Positions 21,401 to 31,375 of a stretch of DNA of 64,000 bases are shown piece after piece; the stretch's first letter is position 1, and every line of letters starts with the position of its first letter. The position numbers were made by a program, and so were the translations under genes. Origin of the DNA: Sorex araneus (taxonomy: Eukaryota > Chordata > Mammalia > Eulipotyphla > Soricidae); contig NC_073304.1 of NCBI RefSeq assembly GCF_027595985.1, forward strand, positions 219,674,000 through 219,737,999, given 5' to 3'. The notes beneath the pieces were generated by a model. The model saw only the letters and a list, made by a program, of their open reading frames with translations. It was not told the DNA's origin and did not search any database.

Positions 21401-24400
21401 CCTGCGCCTTCCTGCTGGACCCGAAAGACCCCCTTTTCCCCGTCATCGGGAGCCTCTTCCTGCGAGAGCTGACCCGGGAGTTCGGCACCAACCACATCTA
21501 CGGGGCTGACACCTTCAACGAGATGCAGCCTCCGTCCGAAGAGCCCACCTACCTGGCCGCAGCCACCGCCGCTGTCTACCAGGCCATGGCCAAAGGTGAG
21601 GGGTTTGGGGATCCTGGACCTCAGAGCCAGGTTATCAGTCACTTTCCAGGAAGGACTGGGCACTGTCACAGTCACCTCCATCCAGCACCTCACTTAATCT
21701 GAAAAGCAGGGTGACCTCAGAGGTGAAATGAAGCTAAGTCCAGAGTCCAGGGTCATTAGCACCGCTGCACAGAGTTTATTTAGTCTGTGTCTTGGCGCCT
21801 GAGGGTAGGGGATGTGTGTCGGGGGAGGGGGAGACCTTGATATCAGCCAGGAGGGAACAGACTGACTCTGGCTTTCTGACCGGGCTGCTCCAACTATGAG
21901 CCCCAGCGGGCAGCATCAGCGTTGCTCCCCGTCCCCCCTCCCAAACTCTCACCCCCAGGCCTCCCGAGTCAGGCCCTGGGCATGTGTAGTCCATCGCTCT
22001 GGGTCTTCAAAGCTCCAGAGAGTTTGCCCACGGTCTGTCAGGGGGACCTGCTGAGGGATTGGGGGGTCTCATGCAGATACACATCCCATCCTATGATGAG
22101 GCTTCTGTATCTGTCAAGTGTTTTGGTTGGGGGGGCGGGAAATCCCCAAGAGCCTCAGCAGAGGAACAAAGAGGCCGGGGACCACAGACTCATGGTCAAA
22201 ATGCCCCCTTTAATGCAGAGCTGCTAGCACACTTAGAGAACATCTGAGAGGGTTCGAGGTATGGGACTGCATGGAGGTGCGAGTGGTCATTTATAGAGGA
22301 AAAGCGTTTCAGTGGAGACAGTTCTCTTGGAGAGATTAATTCAAGGAGATGCTCTGTCTCCCAGGGGCGTCTATATTGCTTTTCTCGTTCCCTTTAGTTG
22401 TACATATTAAACAATTAAGTTTACTCCTTATTAATACTTGCAGTTATTTGGATAAACACGGTAAGAGATATAGATTCCAAAACTTGTCCGCTGGGCTCTG
22501 AGGGCAAGCACGACTTTTACTGTAAATCCCAAACTAAGTCCTCAGGCCTGTCCAGCTTGTCCTTCCCTGTGCTTCCTTGTCCTCTCTCCTTCGCTGCCCG
22601 GGTTGGGTGGTCTTAGGCCACACGCCCAGCCGGGACAGCCCGTGCCATGGGGCAGACGGAGGAGGAAACGAGGGCCAAGCCGGTTGGTTAACCAGTTGCC
22701 GTTTATTCCATTCTCCCCACGCGCCTGTTCCAGCCTCTCTGAGCTTCACACTGCCCCTCGTTCCCGTCTCCTCCTGTCTCTCCCGCTCATCTCTCCGCGA
22801 TCCATCTTGCTCCCTGCTCTCTCTCCCAACTCCTCCAACTCTCTCGTCTCTCCACGCCTGTCTCTCCCGTCTCACACACTCTTCCCTCCTAACCCCTCAT
22901 TCCTCGATCCCAGCTCTCCGGATTCTACCTCTCCCTCTCCCCGACTTGGGCCTACGCTATACCCAGTCTGGTAGCAAAATCAACATGAGAAAGCCCTTCC
23001 TGACTGCCCATCCGGCTCAAGGGCAGAAACAGCACCTAGGGGTATTCCTCTTCTCCTAACATCTTTTTTTTTCTTTCCTTTTCTTCTTTTTCTTTTTGGG
23101 TCACACCTGGCAATGCACAGGGGTTACTCCTGGCTCTTGCACTCAGGAATTACTCCTGGCGGTGCTGGGGGATTATATGGGATGCTGGCAATTGAACCCT
23201 GGTCAGTCACGTGCAAGGCAAACGCGCTACCCGCTGTGCTATTGCTCCAGCCCCCTTCTCCTAACATCTTAATTAACATTTTAATATTAGTTATTTTTGT
23301 ATGAACACAGTAAGAGATACATTGAGGCTTGTAGGGCAGCTCTCCTAGGAACATCTTGCCACAGACTTAGACTACAGTGCTCAGGCCCGATTAATCATTC
23401 CTAACCCTAGCAGTAGGACTGGAGCGATAGTGCGCAGTGGGTAGGGCGCTTGCCTTGTACATGGTTGACCCAGGTTCTGTTCCTCCATCCCTCTCGGAGA
23501 GCCCGGCAAGCTACTGAGAGTATCCTGCCCGCATGGCAGGACCTGGCAAGCTACCCATGGCATATTCAACATGCCAAAAACAGTAGCATCAAGTCTCACA
23601 ATGGAGACGTTACTGGTGCCCGCTCGAGCAAATCAATGAACAATGGGAGGACAGTGCTACAGTGCTACAACTCTAGCAGGGTCCAAATCTAGTTATTACT
23701 TTTTGGATCATGACAGCATTTGCCCATAACCAAGCTCTTAACTTACAGTTAAGCATCATAGCACTTTGGCCAGGCCCATTTCAATGCCAGGGTAGCACAT
23801 AGCTCACCGCTTGCCCTGGGCCATCCAAGGACCCTGCTCAGGACCCTGCTTTTTGGGGTGCTAGGAAGTAAGGGCAACTGAGGCTTAAGTCAAGAGAATA
23901 GATGCCCAGGGAGGTAAATTTCACTGAGAGTCAGTCAACTCCCATGTTCCGAAAGCATAGCATTTACTGTCCTCCTGTGCCCATACAACAAGGACATTGC
24001 TCTGAATTAACTATGCAAAGGACCTAAGGAGAAGAGAAAAACAATATTTACAAGTCAACAGTGCACAAAGAAAAGTTACAAATAAACACAGAGGAATGGG
24101 AGCACTGTGATGGGAGTAACCCAATAAACCTAAGCTCCCTGTGGCAAGGCAGAAAAAAAAAACCAGTGTTATCCTACACTTCCCCAGGGGGGTCCTGTTT
24201 CTTTAAGTCATAACAGCTTGCATCAAAACCACGTATTTATGCTTCCTAGACTGTCCCATTTCAATGCCAGGGTATAGCTTTGCTGCTCTCCCCGAGTCCA
24301 TCCCAGTCCCATGGCGGGACTTTCTTTTTGGGATATTAAGAACTGAAGCCTGGGGGCCGGAGCGATAGCACAGCGGGTAGGGCGTTTGCCTTGCACGTGG

Positions 24401-27085
24401 CCAACCCGGGTTCGATCCCCGGCATCCCATATGGTCCCCCAAGCACCGCCAGGGGTGATTCCTGAGTGCAAAGCCAGGAGTAACCCCTGAGCATTGCTGG
24501 GTGTGACCCAAAAAAGCAAAAAAAAAAAAAGAAGAACTGAAGCCTGAATCAAGTAATTATGACAGATGCCACAGATATATTTCAGAGTCCATCAGCTCCA
24601 AATATTAGGAGCACAGCATTAATGGTCTTTCTGTGTTTAAGCAAAGAACATTGCTCTGTAGTAAGATATAAAAAGGCTATAGGGGAAATAGAAAAGCAAA
24701 TAATTCACTTTAAATGCAAAGTCCACTGGCCCAGAGATTCCCAATTGAATCCCAAAATGGATTAGTGCCATACAGAGGTGTCTCCGGGATCCAACCATTT
24801 ACAATTGCTGCTGCACGAGCTCTCATGATATTCAAAACGAGCAGTGGAAAATAAACTATCTAGTGTCTACCCCTGGCAGGTAGGCTTGAATGTTGGTGGG
24901 AAATTTTGAGCAGAACATGATGCCCAAGATTAGAGAGAGAGTACTGGGGAAATTGTCATAAAGGCAGGGGGAGGACTGGGATGTGTATGGCGGGGGGAAT
25001 ACTGGGGACATCAGTGGTGGAAGATGTGCACTGGTGGAGGGATGGGTGTTCCATTATTGTATGGCTGAATCTCAAATGTGAAAGCTTCGTAACTCTATCT
25101 CACGGTGATACAATAAAATAAAAAAGTAATGTGGAGGGGCTGGAGCAATAGCACAGCGGGTAGGGCATTTGCCTTGCACTCGGCCGACCCAGGTTCAATT
25201 CCCAGCATCCCATATGGTCCCCTGAGCACCGCCAGGGATAATTCCTGAGTGCAGAGCCAGGAGTAACCCCTGTGCATCGCCAGATGTGATCCAAAAAGAA
25301 AAAAAAAAAGTAATGTGGAGTTCATCCCCAATTGAATCAGCTTAATCAATGGCTGAACAAATAGCAGTACTTCTACATTATTAAAAAAAAAAAATTGTGG
25401 GGCTGGAGCGATGGCACAGTGGATAGGGCGTTTGCCTTGCACGCAGCAGCATCCCATATGGTCCCCTGAGCACCGCCAGGGGTGATTCCTGAGTGCATGA
25501 GCCAAGAGTAACCCCTGTGAATTGCTGGGTATTACCCAAAAAAAAAAAAAAAAAAGCAAACAAATAAATAAATATAATTTTTTTTAAAAAAAAATTGCAA
25601 AGTCCAGAATCACCACCAGAAGTTTTGGCTTGTAAATAATCAAGACTGCCCTGGGGAATGTAACTCTGAGAGGTCAAGTACAAAGAAAAGGTTAAAGATA
25701 AACTCGGAGGAAGAGGGGCAACTGGCGGGAGGAAAAGGGGCAACTCACGGATGAAGCCTAAACACTCAGGATTAATATCCAACCCCGCCCCCCTCTCTCT
25801 CCCCCCTGCTTTGCCCCCCCCCCCAGTGGACCCTGAGGCCGTGTGGCTGCTGCAGGGTTGGCTCTTCCAGAACGAGCCCTACTTCTGGGGACCCGCTCAA
25901 GTGGACGCCGTGCTGGGGGCCGTGCCAAGGGGCCGCCTGCTGGTCCTGGACCTGTTCGCGGAGAGCCAGCCCGTGTACGTCCGCACGGCATCCTTCCGGG
26001 GCCAGCCCTTCATCTGGTGCATGCTGCACAACTTCGGGGGCAACCACGGCCTGTTCGGGGCCCTGGAAGCCGTGAACCAAGGCCCCGCCGCCGCCCGCCG
26101 CTACCCCAACTCCACCATGGTGGGCACGGGCATAGCGCCCGAGGGCATCGAGCAGAACGAAGTGGCCTATGCCCTCATGGCCGAGCTGGGCTGGAGGAAG
26201 GAGCCGGTGGCAGATTTGGACGCTTGGGTGACCGGCTTTGCCACCCGGCGCTACGGGGCCTCCCACCCGGCCGCAGCGGCCGCCTGGAGGCTGCTGCTCA
26301 GGAGCGTCTACAACTGCTCGGGCGAGGCCTGCAGGGGACACAACCGCAGCCCACTGGTCCGGCGACCGTCCCTCCAGATGGTCACCACCGTCTGGTACAA
26401 CCGCTCGGACGTGTTCGAGGCCTGGCGCCTGCTGCTCTCGGCCGCCTCCGTCCTCGGCCCTCGCCCGGCCTTCCTCTACGACCTGGTGGACGTCACTCGC
26501 CAGGTGGTCCAGGAGCTGGTCACCTTGTACTACTTGGAGGCGAGGAGCGCCTACCTGGGAAAGAACCTGACGGCCCTGCTGCGGGCGGGGGGCATCCTGG
26601 CCTACGAGCTGCTGCCGGCGCTCGACCAGGTCCTGGCGAGCAACAGCCACTTCCTGCTGGGCCGCTGGCTGGAGCAGGCCCGAGGGGCAGCGGCCAGCCA
26701 GGACGAGGCCCGTCTGTATGAGCGCAACGCTCGATACCAGCTGACCCTGTGGGGGCCGGAGGGCAATATCCTGGATTACGCCAACAAGCAGCTGGCCGGC
26801 CTGGTTGCTGACTACTACACCCCGCGCTGGCGCCTCTTCCTGAAGATGCTGGTGGAGAGCCTGGTGCAGAGCCGTGCTTTCCCGCAGCGCCAGTTTGAGC
26901 AGAAGGCCCTGCAGCTGGGGCAGGCCTTCGTGCTCAGCCCGCGGAGCTACCCCGTCCAGCCCCGAGGCAGCACCGTGGACCTGGCCAAGGAGCTCTTCCT
27001 CAAGTATCACCCCCGCTATGTCACCGGCTCTCTGTTAGCCGTGTGTCACCCCCAGGCAGATTCTTCCCAAACTGCAGAGTCCTGA
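18431..27085 (+). CDS. NAGLU: alpha-N-acetylglucosaminidase, six exons
   Basis: Lysosomal GH89 hydrolase that removes terminal alpha-N-acetylglucosamine from heparan sulfate; loss causes Sanfilippo syndrome type B in humans. Exons: 18431-18813, 19476-19623, 20379-20525, 20627-20712, 21339-21595, 25827-27085; phases join perfectly to give 759 aa, against 743 in human. Residues 1-24 form an Ala/Leu-rich signal peptide. Then follow a small N-terminal domain, a TIM-barrel domain (about 127-467) and a helical C-terminal domain. The two catalytic glutamates fall at the human numbers: Glu316 in [12 protein letters not shown] and Glu446 in [11 protein letters not shown]. Glycosylation sequons (NCS, NST, NRS) are kept. 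Oddities: the protein runs about 16 residues beyond the usual GSW end ([19 protein letters not shown]), and the exon 5 acceptor (21337-21338) lacks a pyrimidine tract. Intron 5 is 4.2 kb and full of nested repeats. Confidence 0.97.
19860..20032 (+). repeat. young SOR SINE in NAGLU intron 2
   Basis: Full-length forward copy with an A16-17 tail; target duplication CCAAGTCTGAGTT (left about 19844-19856, right about 20033-20045). Confidence 0.93.
22190..22620 (-). mobile_element. LTR-family fragment in NAGLU intron 5
   Basis: Shares blocks with LTR copies 1, 2 and 4: TATTTGGATAAACACGGTAAG matches GTATGAACACAGTAAGAGATA of copies 2 and 4, and CTCAGGCCTGTCC follows in the same relative place. It abuts copy 2 in the same orientation. 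Old and partial. Confidence 0.45.
23066..23255 (-). repeat. young SOR SINE inside LTR copy 2
   Basis: Reverse copy with a long T-rich tail; target duplication TTCTCCTAACATCTT at about 23050-23065 and 23256-23270. Confidence 0.93.
23414..23683 (+). repeat. type-II shrew SINE: SOR-like head with a different body
   Basis: The head GGACTGGAGCGATAGTGCGC with A and B boxes is SOR-like, but after the B box come GAGAGCCCGGCAAGCTAC and GGCATATTCAACATGCC, then CTCACAATGGAGACGTTACT and a CAGTGCTACAGTGCTAC end instead of an A tail. Related copies are reverse at 35061-35284 and 56680-56888, with a fragment at 50521-50632. Confidence 0.8.
24355..24531 (+). repeat. young SOR SINE in LTR copy 3
   Basis: Full-length forward; target duplication AGAACTGAAGCCTG on both sides (about 24339-24352 and 24533-24546). 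Confidence 0.93.
24905..25121 (+). repeat. L1 3' tail fragment
   Basis: Ordered motifs GGCAGGGGGAGGACTGGG, GTGCACTGGTGGAGGGATGG, CTCACGGTGATACAATAAAA then A-rich, as in 10105-10352. Confidence 0.75.
25138..25557 (+). repeat. two SOR SINEs, forward
   Basis: Copies at 25138-25305 (duplication AAAGTAATGTGGAG) and 25399-25557. The second lacks the B-box segment between GCACGCAGCA and GCATCCCATATGG. Confidence 0.9.
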
Positions 27086-27230
27086 GGCCAGTTCCCAGGA
27101 CCCGGAGCTGAGCAAGGGTCCCCAGAGGACTCAGGCCTGGGCAGTGGAAGCCTGGACCTGTGGGTGGGGTCCAGCATGGGAAGCTTCCCTCCACCGTGAC
27201 GCGGGGACCCGAATGCTGTTCCTCACACCT

Positions 27231-27236
27231 AATAAA
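27231..27236 (+). promoter_or_regulatory. NAGLU: NAGLU poly(A) signal
   Basis: AATAAA 146 bp after the stop, followed by TGCTGAGTCC; gives a 3'UTR of about 170 bp. Confidence 0.85.
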
Positions 27237-27255
27237 CTGCTGAGTCCCCCCCTCC

Positions 27256-27643
27256 TTCCGGCCCCCGGGACCTGTCTGTCGTCAGCACTTTACTTGCCAC
27301 CGTGCTTGGGAGGGCTGTGACATGGCCCTAGTGGGGGACCACTTCTTCCACACGGGAAGCATGTCCTCTGCACAGCTGCACCCCCCAACCGCAGTGATGG
27401 AGGATGAAAATGCTCAGATGGCCAGATGGGAACGTGGGACCCGGGGCGAGATGTGCCTCCTGCTTATGCAATACCCCCTGCTCACTTATCGGAGCACTGA
27501 CCTTCACTCAACCTTGGCTAGCCCCGCTGGCCTGGGACCCAGAGACTGACGTAGACACAACACCGCCCCAGGGCCGGGGTGGGGCATAAACCAGGAGAGG
27601 TCCTCCCGCACGGGACCCCCCCACCTCTCAGATCCCTTCTGCC
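27256..27643 (+). promoter_or_regulatory. HSD17B1: NAGLU-HSD17B1 spacer with HSD17B1 promoter
   Basis: Only about 390 bp separate the NAGLU poly(A) site and the HSD17B1 start. A TATA-like CATAAA near 27585 lies about 55 bp before the ATG, and a TTATCG GATA-like site near 27486. Exact start site not determinable from sequence. Confidence 0.5.
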
Positions 27644-30600
27644 ATGGCGCGTACCGTGGTGCTCATCACCGGCTGCTCCTCTGGCATCGGCATGCACCTG
27701 GCCCTGCGTCTGGCGTCCGACCCATCCAGAAGCTTCAAAGGTACCTGAGAGAAGGGGAGAGGGGACAGGCCCTGGCGCAAGAAACCCAGAGGGTGGACTG
27801 GAGCAATAGCACAGCGGGTAGGGCGTTTGCCTTGCACGCGACCGACCCGGGTTCGAGTCCCAGCATCCCATATGGTCCCCTGAGCACCGCCAGGGGTAAT
27901 TCCTGAGTGCAGAGCCAGGAGTAACCCCTGTGCATCGCCGGGTGTGACCCAAAAAGAAAGAAAGAAAAAAAAGAAACCCCAAGGGGTCTGCAGGGCACTG
28001 AGGTCCCGTTGCCTCCTCTGCCTGCAGTATATGCCACCATGAGGGACCTGGGGGCGAAGGGGCCGCTGTGGGAGGCCGCCCAGTCCCGAGGATGCCCACC
28101 CGGCTCCCTGGAGACGTTGCAGCTGGACGTGAGGGAGGCGGATTCCTTGGCTGCGGCCCAGGCCCAGGTGACCGAAGGCCATGTGGACGTGCTGGGTGAG
28201 CCTCTGGGGGACTCCTGTGGGGACTCCTTCTCCGCTGGTGGCCAGGGCAGTGCTGAGGCAGGGGGGTGGGGTGTCTCTCCACAGTGTGTAACGCAGCCCA
28301 GGGCCTGATGGGGCCCCTGGAGGGGCTGACCGCCAGCGAAGTGGCCTCCGTGTTGGATGTGAACGTGGCCGGGACGGTGCGGGTGCTGCAGGCCTTCTTG
28401 CCAGACATGAAACGCCGCCGCTCAGGACACATTTTTGTGACCGGGAGCATAGGAGGCCTAATAGGTGAGAGCTCCCCGGTGGGGCTGGGGGCGGGGTGCC
28501 GGGGACCGGCCCCAGGAGAACAGGCTTGAAGCAGGATGCTAGGACTAAGAAAGGAGCCAGGCATAAGAGAGAAAAAGCAGGGGCCCGGAGGCTCCCAGCC
28601 TCATGGACGGAGAGTCCCGACTGTCCTCTAAATACAGTACGTAATGCTAGAAATCTTCAGGAAAGCAACACTCAGTGGTCAGACGCGTGACTATCTCAGA
28701 CTATTCAGTTTTACATAGCCAAAGGCATTGGTTTATGGGTTATCGTCAGAAAAACAGCAATTATTTTCTTTTAACTTTTTGAGTCATACCCTGGCTATGC
28801 ACAGGGGTTACTCCTGGCTCATGCACTCACAAATTACTCCCAGCAGTGCTCCAGGGACCAGATGGGATGGAAGGAATTGAACCCAGGTCAGCCTCGTGCA
28901 AGGCAAACGTACTACCCGCTGTGCTATTGCTCCAGCCCCTCGGGTCATTTTTTTTTAAGACTTTATTCAAACACCAGGTGTCCAAACTTGTTCATAATAC
29001 AGTTGTTTCAGGCATTCTATGTGCCAGCTCCAATCTTACCACTATACAGGGGGCTGAGGCAGTGAGGTGGCACAACCACAACCTTGTAACTGCTGGAAAT
29101 CTTCACGGGGGGTGGGGGGGCTGAGTTTTTGGAATTGTCACAGCGGGTGCAGTGCACTGTATCCAGTAAAACAGGATCTGATAACCATCGACACCCAGGA
29201 AAATAGCGGAGCAGTGTCCACTTCTTGTCCCCTTTGGCCCCCTCCTCCCTGTTTTTGTTTCAACCCTATACATCTTACACGTGCAAGGCAAACGCCCTAC
29301 CCTAGGTGCTAACACTCCAGCCCCCGGCAACACTCTTTAGTCGGATGCTTGACTATCTTGAATTTGACATAGCCGAAGGGGTTGGTTTATGGGGATAAAC
29401 ATACCTGGAAATGGCTTCCTGGGAGGAAATTCTTCCTGGAGACAGCAGCGACGGGACCCTCTGGGGGCAGCATTCCATCTCTGGTTCTGGACTCCAACAC
29501 CCAATGGGGGGGGATGCTCAGCCACAGCAGGGTCCCCCACCCCGACCCCCAAGTTCTCAGTTGCCTCTCTCCCCTCAAGGCATGCCCTTCTTGGACGTTT
29601 ACTCCGCCAGCAAGTTCGCCCTGGAAGGTCTGTGTGAGTGCTTGGCCCTGCAGCTGCTGCCCTTTGGGATCCAGTGAGTCCCCTCCAGCACCCCTCACCC
29701 CCCAACCCTCCCTACCCTGCCTGGGGGAACCCGTGCCTTGGAGGCGGGCATTCACCATGGCCCACAGGTGTTTTGTGCCCTGACATGACTTGGCCCTCCC
29801 ACCTGCCCACCCAGGGGGTCTGTCGTATGGTGGGGTGGTGAGGGCGCAGAGGTGCCAGGTCACTGCGCACAGCAGGAGGGGGCCCAGCCAGGGTTGAGTT
29901 CCGCTTCTCTCACGCCCTCCACAGGACATCAGGGTAAGTTTGGGGCCAGTGAAACGCTTTTTACAAAGTTCAGGGTCTCCTCGGCGCCTGTACACCCCAC
30001 TCCAGGCGCCGGGGTTGGGGGGTGCGATGGGAACTGGCTCCCGCCCACTCGCCGCTCTCGGGACCCACAGCGTGAGCCTCATCGAGTGCGGCCCGGTGCA
30101 CACCCCACTCATGGAGAAGGTGAGCAAGAGCACGGGCCGGGCGCTGGAACGCGGGGACACCAAGACCCGCGAGCTCTTCGCCCAGTTCTCCCGCTTCATG
30201 GAGAGCACCGTGCAGGAGTTTCAACAGCCAGAGGAGGTGGCGGAGGTGGGCAGCTGGGATGGCCGGTGGTCCCGGGCGGGCCAGGGGTGGCCGGCGGCGG
30301 GTGTTCAGGGGCGGGTGACCGGGCACGGCGTGGCCGGTGCTGGGTGGCCAGGGCCGGGGAGCGGGCCAGGGGTGGCCGGCGCTGGGTGGCCGGGGACAGG
30401 CGCGGGGTGGCCGGGGGCGCGGGGCGGGCGCGGGGTGGGAAGGGTCCCCGGGCCCGTGCCGTGCGCTCAGCGCCTCCTCCCGCCGTCTCAGCTCTTTGTG
30501 AAGGCGCTGCGCGACCCGCACCCGGCCCTGCGCTACTTCAGCGCCAACACCGACTCCTTACTGCCCCTGATTCGCCTGCGGCAGGACGACCCCAGCGGCC

Positions 30601-30686
30601 GCAGCTTCTTGGCCGCCGCGCACCGCCTCTTCTTACAAGAGCATGACGAGTCCAACGGCGCGGGGTCCCCCGCCGCCCCGCAATAA
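27644..30686 (+). CDS. HSD17B1: 17-beta-hydroxysteroid dehydrogenase type 1, six exons
   Basis: Short-chain dehydrogenase that in human reduces estrone to estradiol with NADPH in the cytosol. Exons: 27644-27740, 28028-28195, 28285-28464, 29580-29673, 30071-30245, 30492-30686; 302 aa, against 328 in human, the loss lying in the Ala/Gly-rich tail while the final PAAPQ is kept. Cofactor motif TGCSSGIG (about 9-16), Asn in LDVNVAGT, Ser in VTGSIGG, and the active-site pair Tyr156/Lys160 in VYSASK are all present. Oddities: the structural NAG motif after VDVLV reads NAA (91-93). The residues aligned with human His221 and Glu282, which grip the steroid 3-hydroxyl, are not conserved; mouse, as I recall it, also lacks them. 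The stop codon overlaps the poly(A) signal. Human has a neighbouring pseudogene HSD17B1P1; I see only one copy here, so its assignment to the functional gene rests on the intact frame. Confidence 0.93.
27795..27970 (+). repeat. SOR SINE in HSD17B1 intron 1
   Basis: Forward copy starting GGACTGGAGCAATAGCAC; flanks GAAACCCAGAGGG and GAAACCCCAAGGG are a slightly diverged duplication. It fills most of the 287-bp intron. Confidence 0.9.
28560..29420. repeat. repeat-filled HSD17B1 intron 3
   Basis: Contains two diverged direct copies of a roughly 90-bp unit (about 28662-28755 and 29325-29405, sharing ACATAGCC-AAGG-GTTGGTTTATGGG), a reverse SINE (about 28770-28940) and a reverse SINE fragment (29280-29325). 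The 90-bp unit is not identified; it could be part of an old LTR or other dispersed repeat. Confidence 0.55.
28945..29280 (-). pseudogene. possible 3' end of a retrocopied transcript
   Basis: On the minus strand the segment ends GTGTTTGAATAAAGTCTT (AATAAA complement at 28962-28967) followed at once by an A run, as in a retrotransposed mRNA 3' end. No coding part is seen and I do not recognise the source transcript. It may be no more than a 3'UTR fragment. Confidence 0.35.
30246..30445 (+). repeat. GC-rich minisatellite in HSD17B1 intron 5
   Basis: Imperfect repeats of GGGTGGCCGG-type units fill most of the 246-bp intron (GGTGGCCGGCGGCGGG, GCGTGGCCGGTGCTGGG, GGTGGCCGGCGCTGGG and so on). Confidence 0.7.
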
Positions 30687-30687
30687 A
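30682..30687 (+). promoter_or_regulatory. HSD17B1: HSD17B1 poly(A) signal overlapping the stop codon
   Basis: AATAAA at 30682-30687 includes the TAA stop (30684-30686); a GT/T-rich stretch CTTGTTTCTCT follows. The 3'UTR would be only about 20 bases. Confidence 0.75.
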
Positions 30688-31009
30688 CGCTTGTTTCTCT
30701 GCCCCCCCCACCCCCCACAGCGTCGTCCTTCGCACCCTCCACGGCATGCGGGGGGGGGGGGGGATGGACGCGGCCTCCCAGAAAAGGAGGTCCGGAGAGA
30801 GGGATTCCCAGGTTCGGGCCCTGCAGTTGGAGAACTGGGTGCGGGGTGGGGAGTGGGGTAGGGGGAGCCGGGCGTGTCTTGTCCCCGTTCAGGCCAGGGA
30901 AGGGCTCATTGGGACCAACCTGATGGTGCTGGCATAGACCAGCTGAATAGACCAGCCAGCTGCTTAATGAGTCAAGAAATAGGGGCGGGATGGGAGGCTA
31001 GTGGGAGGG

Positions 31010-31375
31010 GGGCGCCAGATCGAGAGTAAGCCAGTAGGGCGTTAGTCTTACATGCTGCTGACCCGGGGATCCAGCACCCCTGCATCCCAAATGATCCCCC
31101 TGAACATCGCCAGGAGTAGTTCCTGAGTGCAGAGCCAAGAGTGAGCCTCAAGGTCAGCGGGATGTGATGCAAAATCTGAAGCAAAAAAAAGACAAATGAA
31201 CCGGGCTGGAGTGATAGCACAACGGGTAGGGCGTTTGCCTTGCACGAGGCCGACCCGGGTTCAATTCCCAGCATCTCATATGGTTCTCCGGGCACCTCCA
31301 AGAGTAATTCCTGAGTGCATGAGCCAGGAGTAACCCCTGTGCATCACCGGGTGTGACCCAAAAAGCAGCAAAACA
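31010..31375 (+). repeat. one old and one young forward SINE
   Basis: Old copy at about 31015-31190; young SOR copy at about 31203-31372 with head GGGCTGGAGTGATAGCAC and tail AAAAAGCAGCAAAAC. Confidence 0.82.

Larger units (their letters stand above)
22640..24180 (-). mobile_element. old LTR copy 2, split by two SINEs
   Basis: Same family as 14521-15581, same orientation: the TTTATT signal near the left end (22700), GAACACAGTAAGAGATAC, ATGCCAGGGTAGCACATAG and CTGAGGCTTAAGTC in order. It is interrupted by a young reverse SOR SINE (23066-23255) and a forward type-II SINE (23414-23683). Non-coding; no internal retroviral genes are seen. Confidence 0.65.
24190..25770 (-). mobile_element. old LTR copy 3, split by two or three SINEs and an L1 tail
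   Basis: Pieces at about 24190-24352, 24533-24790 and 25590-25770 carry LTR-family blocks (CATTTCAATGCCAGGGTATAG, GGACTTTCTTTTTGGGATATT, GAAAAGGTTAAAGATAAACTC). Between them lie a SINE (24355-24531), an L1 3' tail (24905-25121) and SINEs (25138-25305, 25399-25557). It ends close to the NAGLU exon 6 acceptor. Confidence 0.55.

Noticed and set aside
25772-27010. 412-codon open frame antisense to NAGLU exon 6
   Set aside because: Mirror of a GC-rich, GC3-biased coding exon; no family resemblance, no promoter or splice context. A shadow frame.
27256-27643. Expected HSD17B1 pseudogene between NAGLU and HSD17B1, as in human
   Set aside because: The spacer is under 400 bp and shows no second HSD17B1-like exon.
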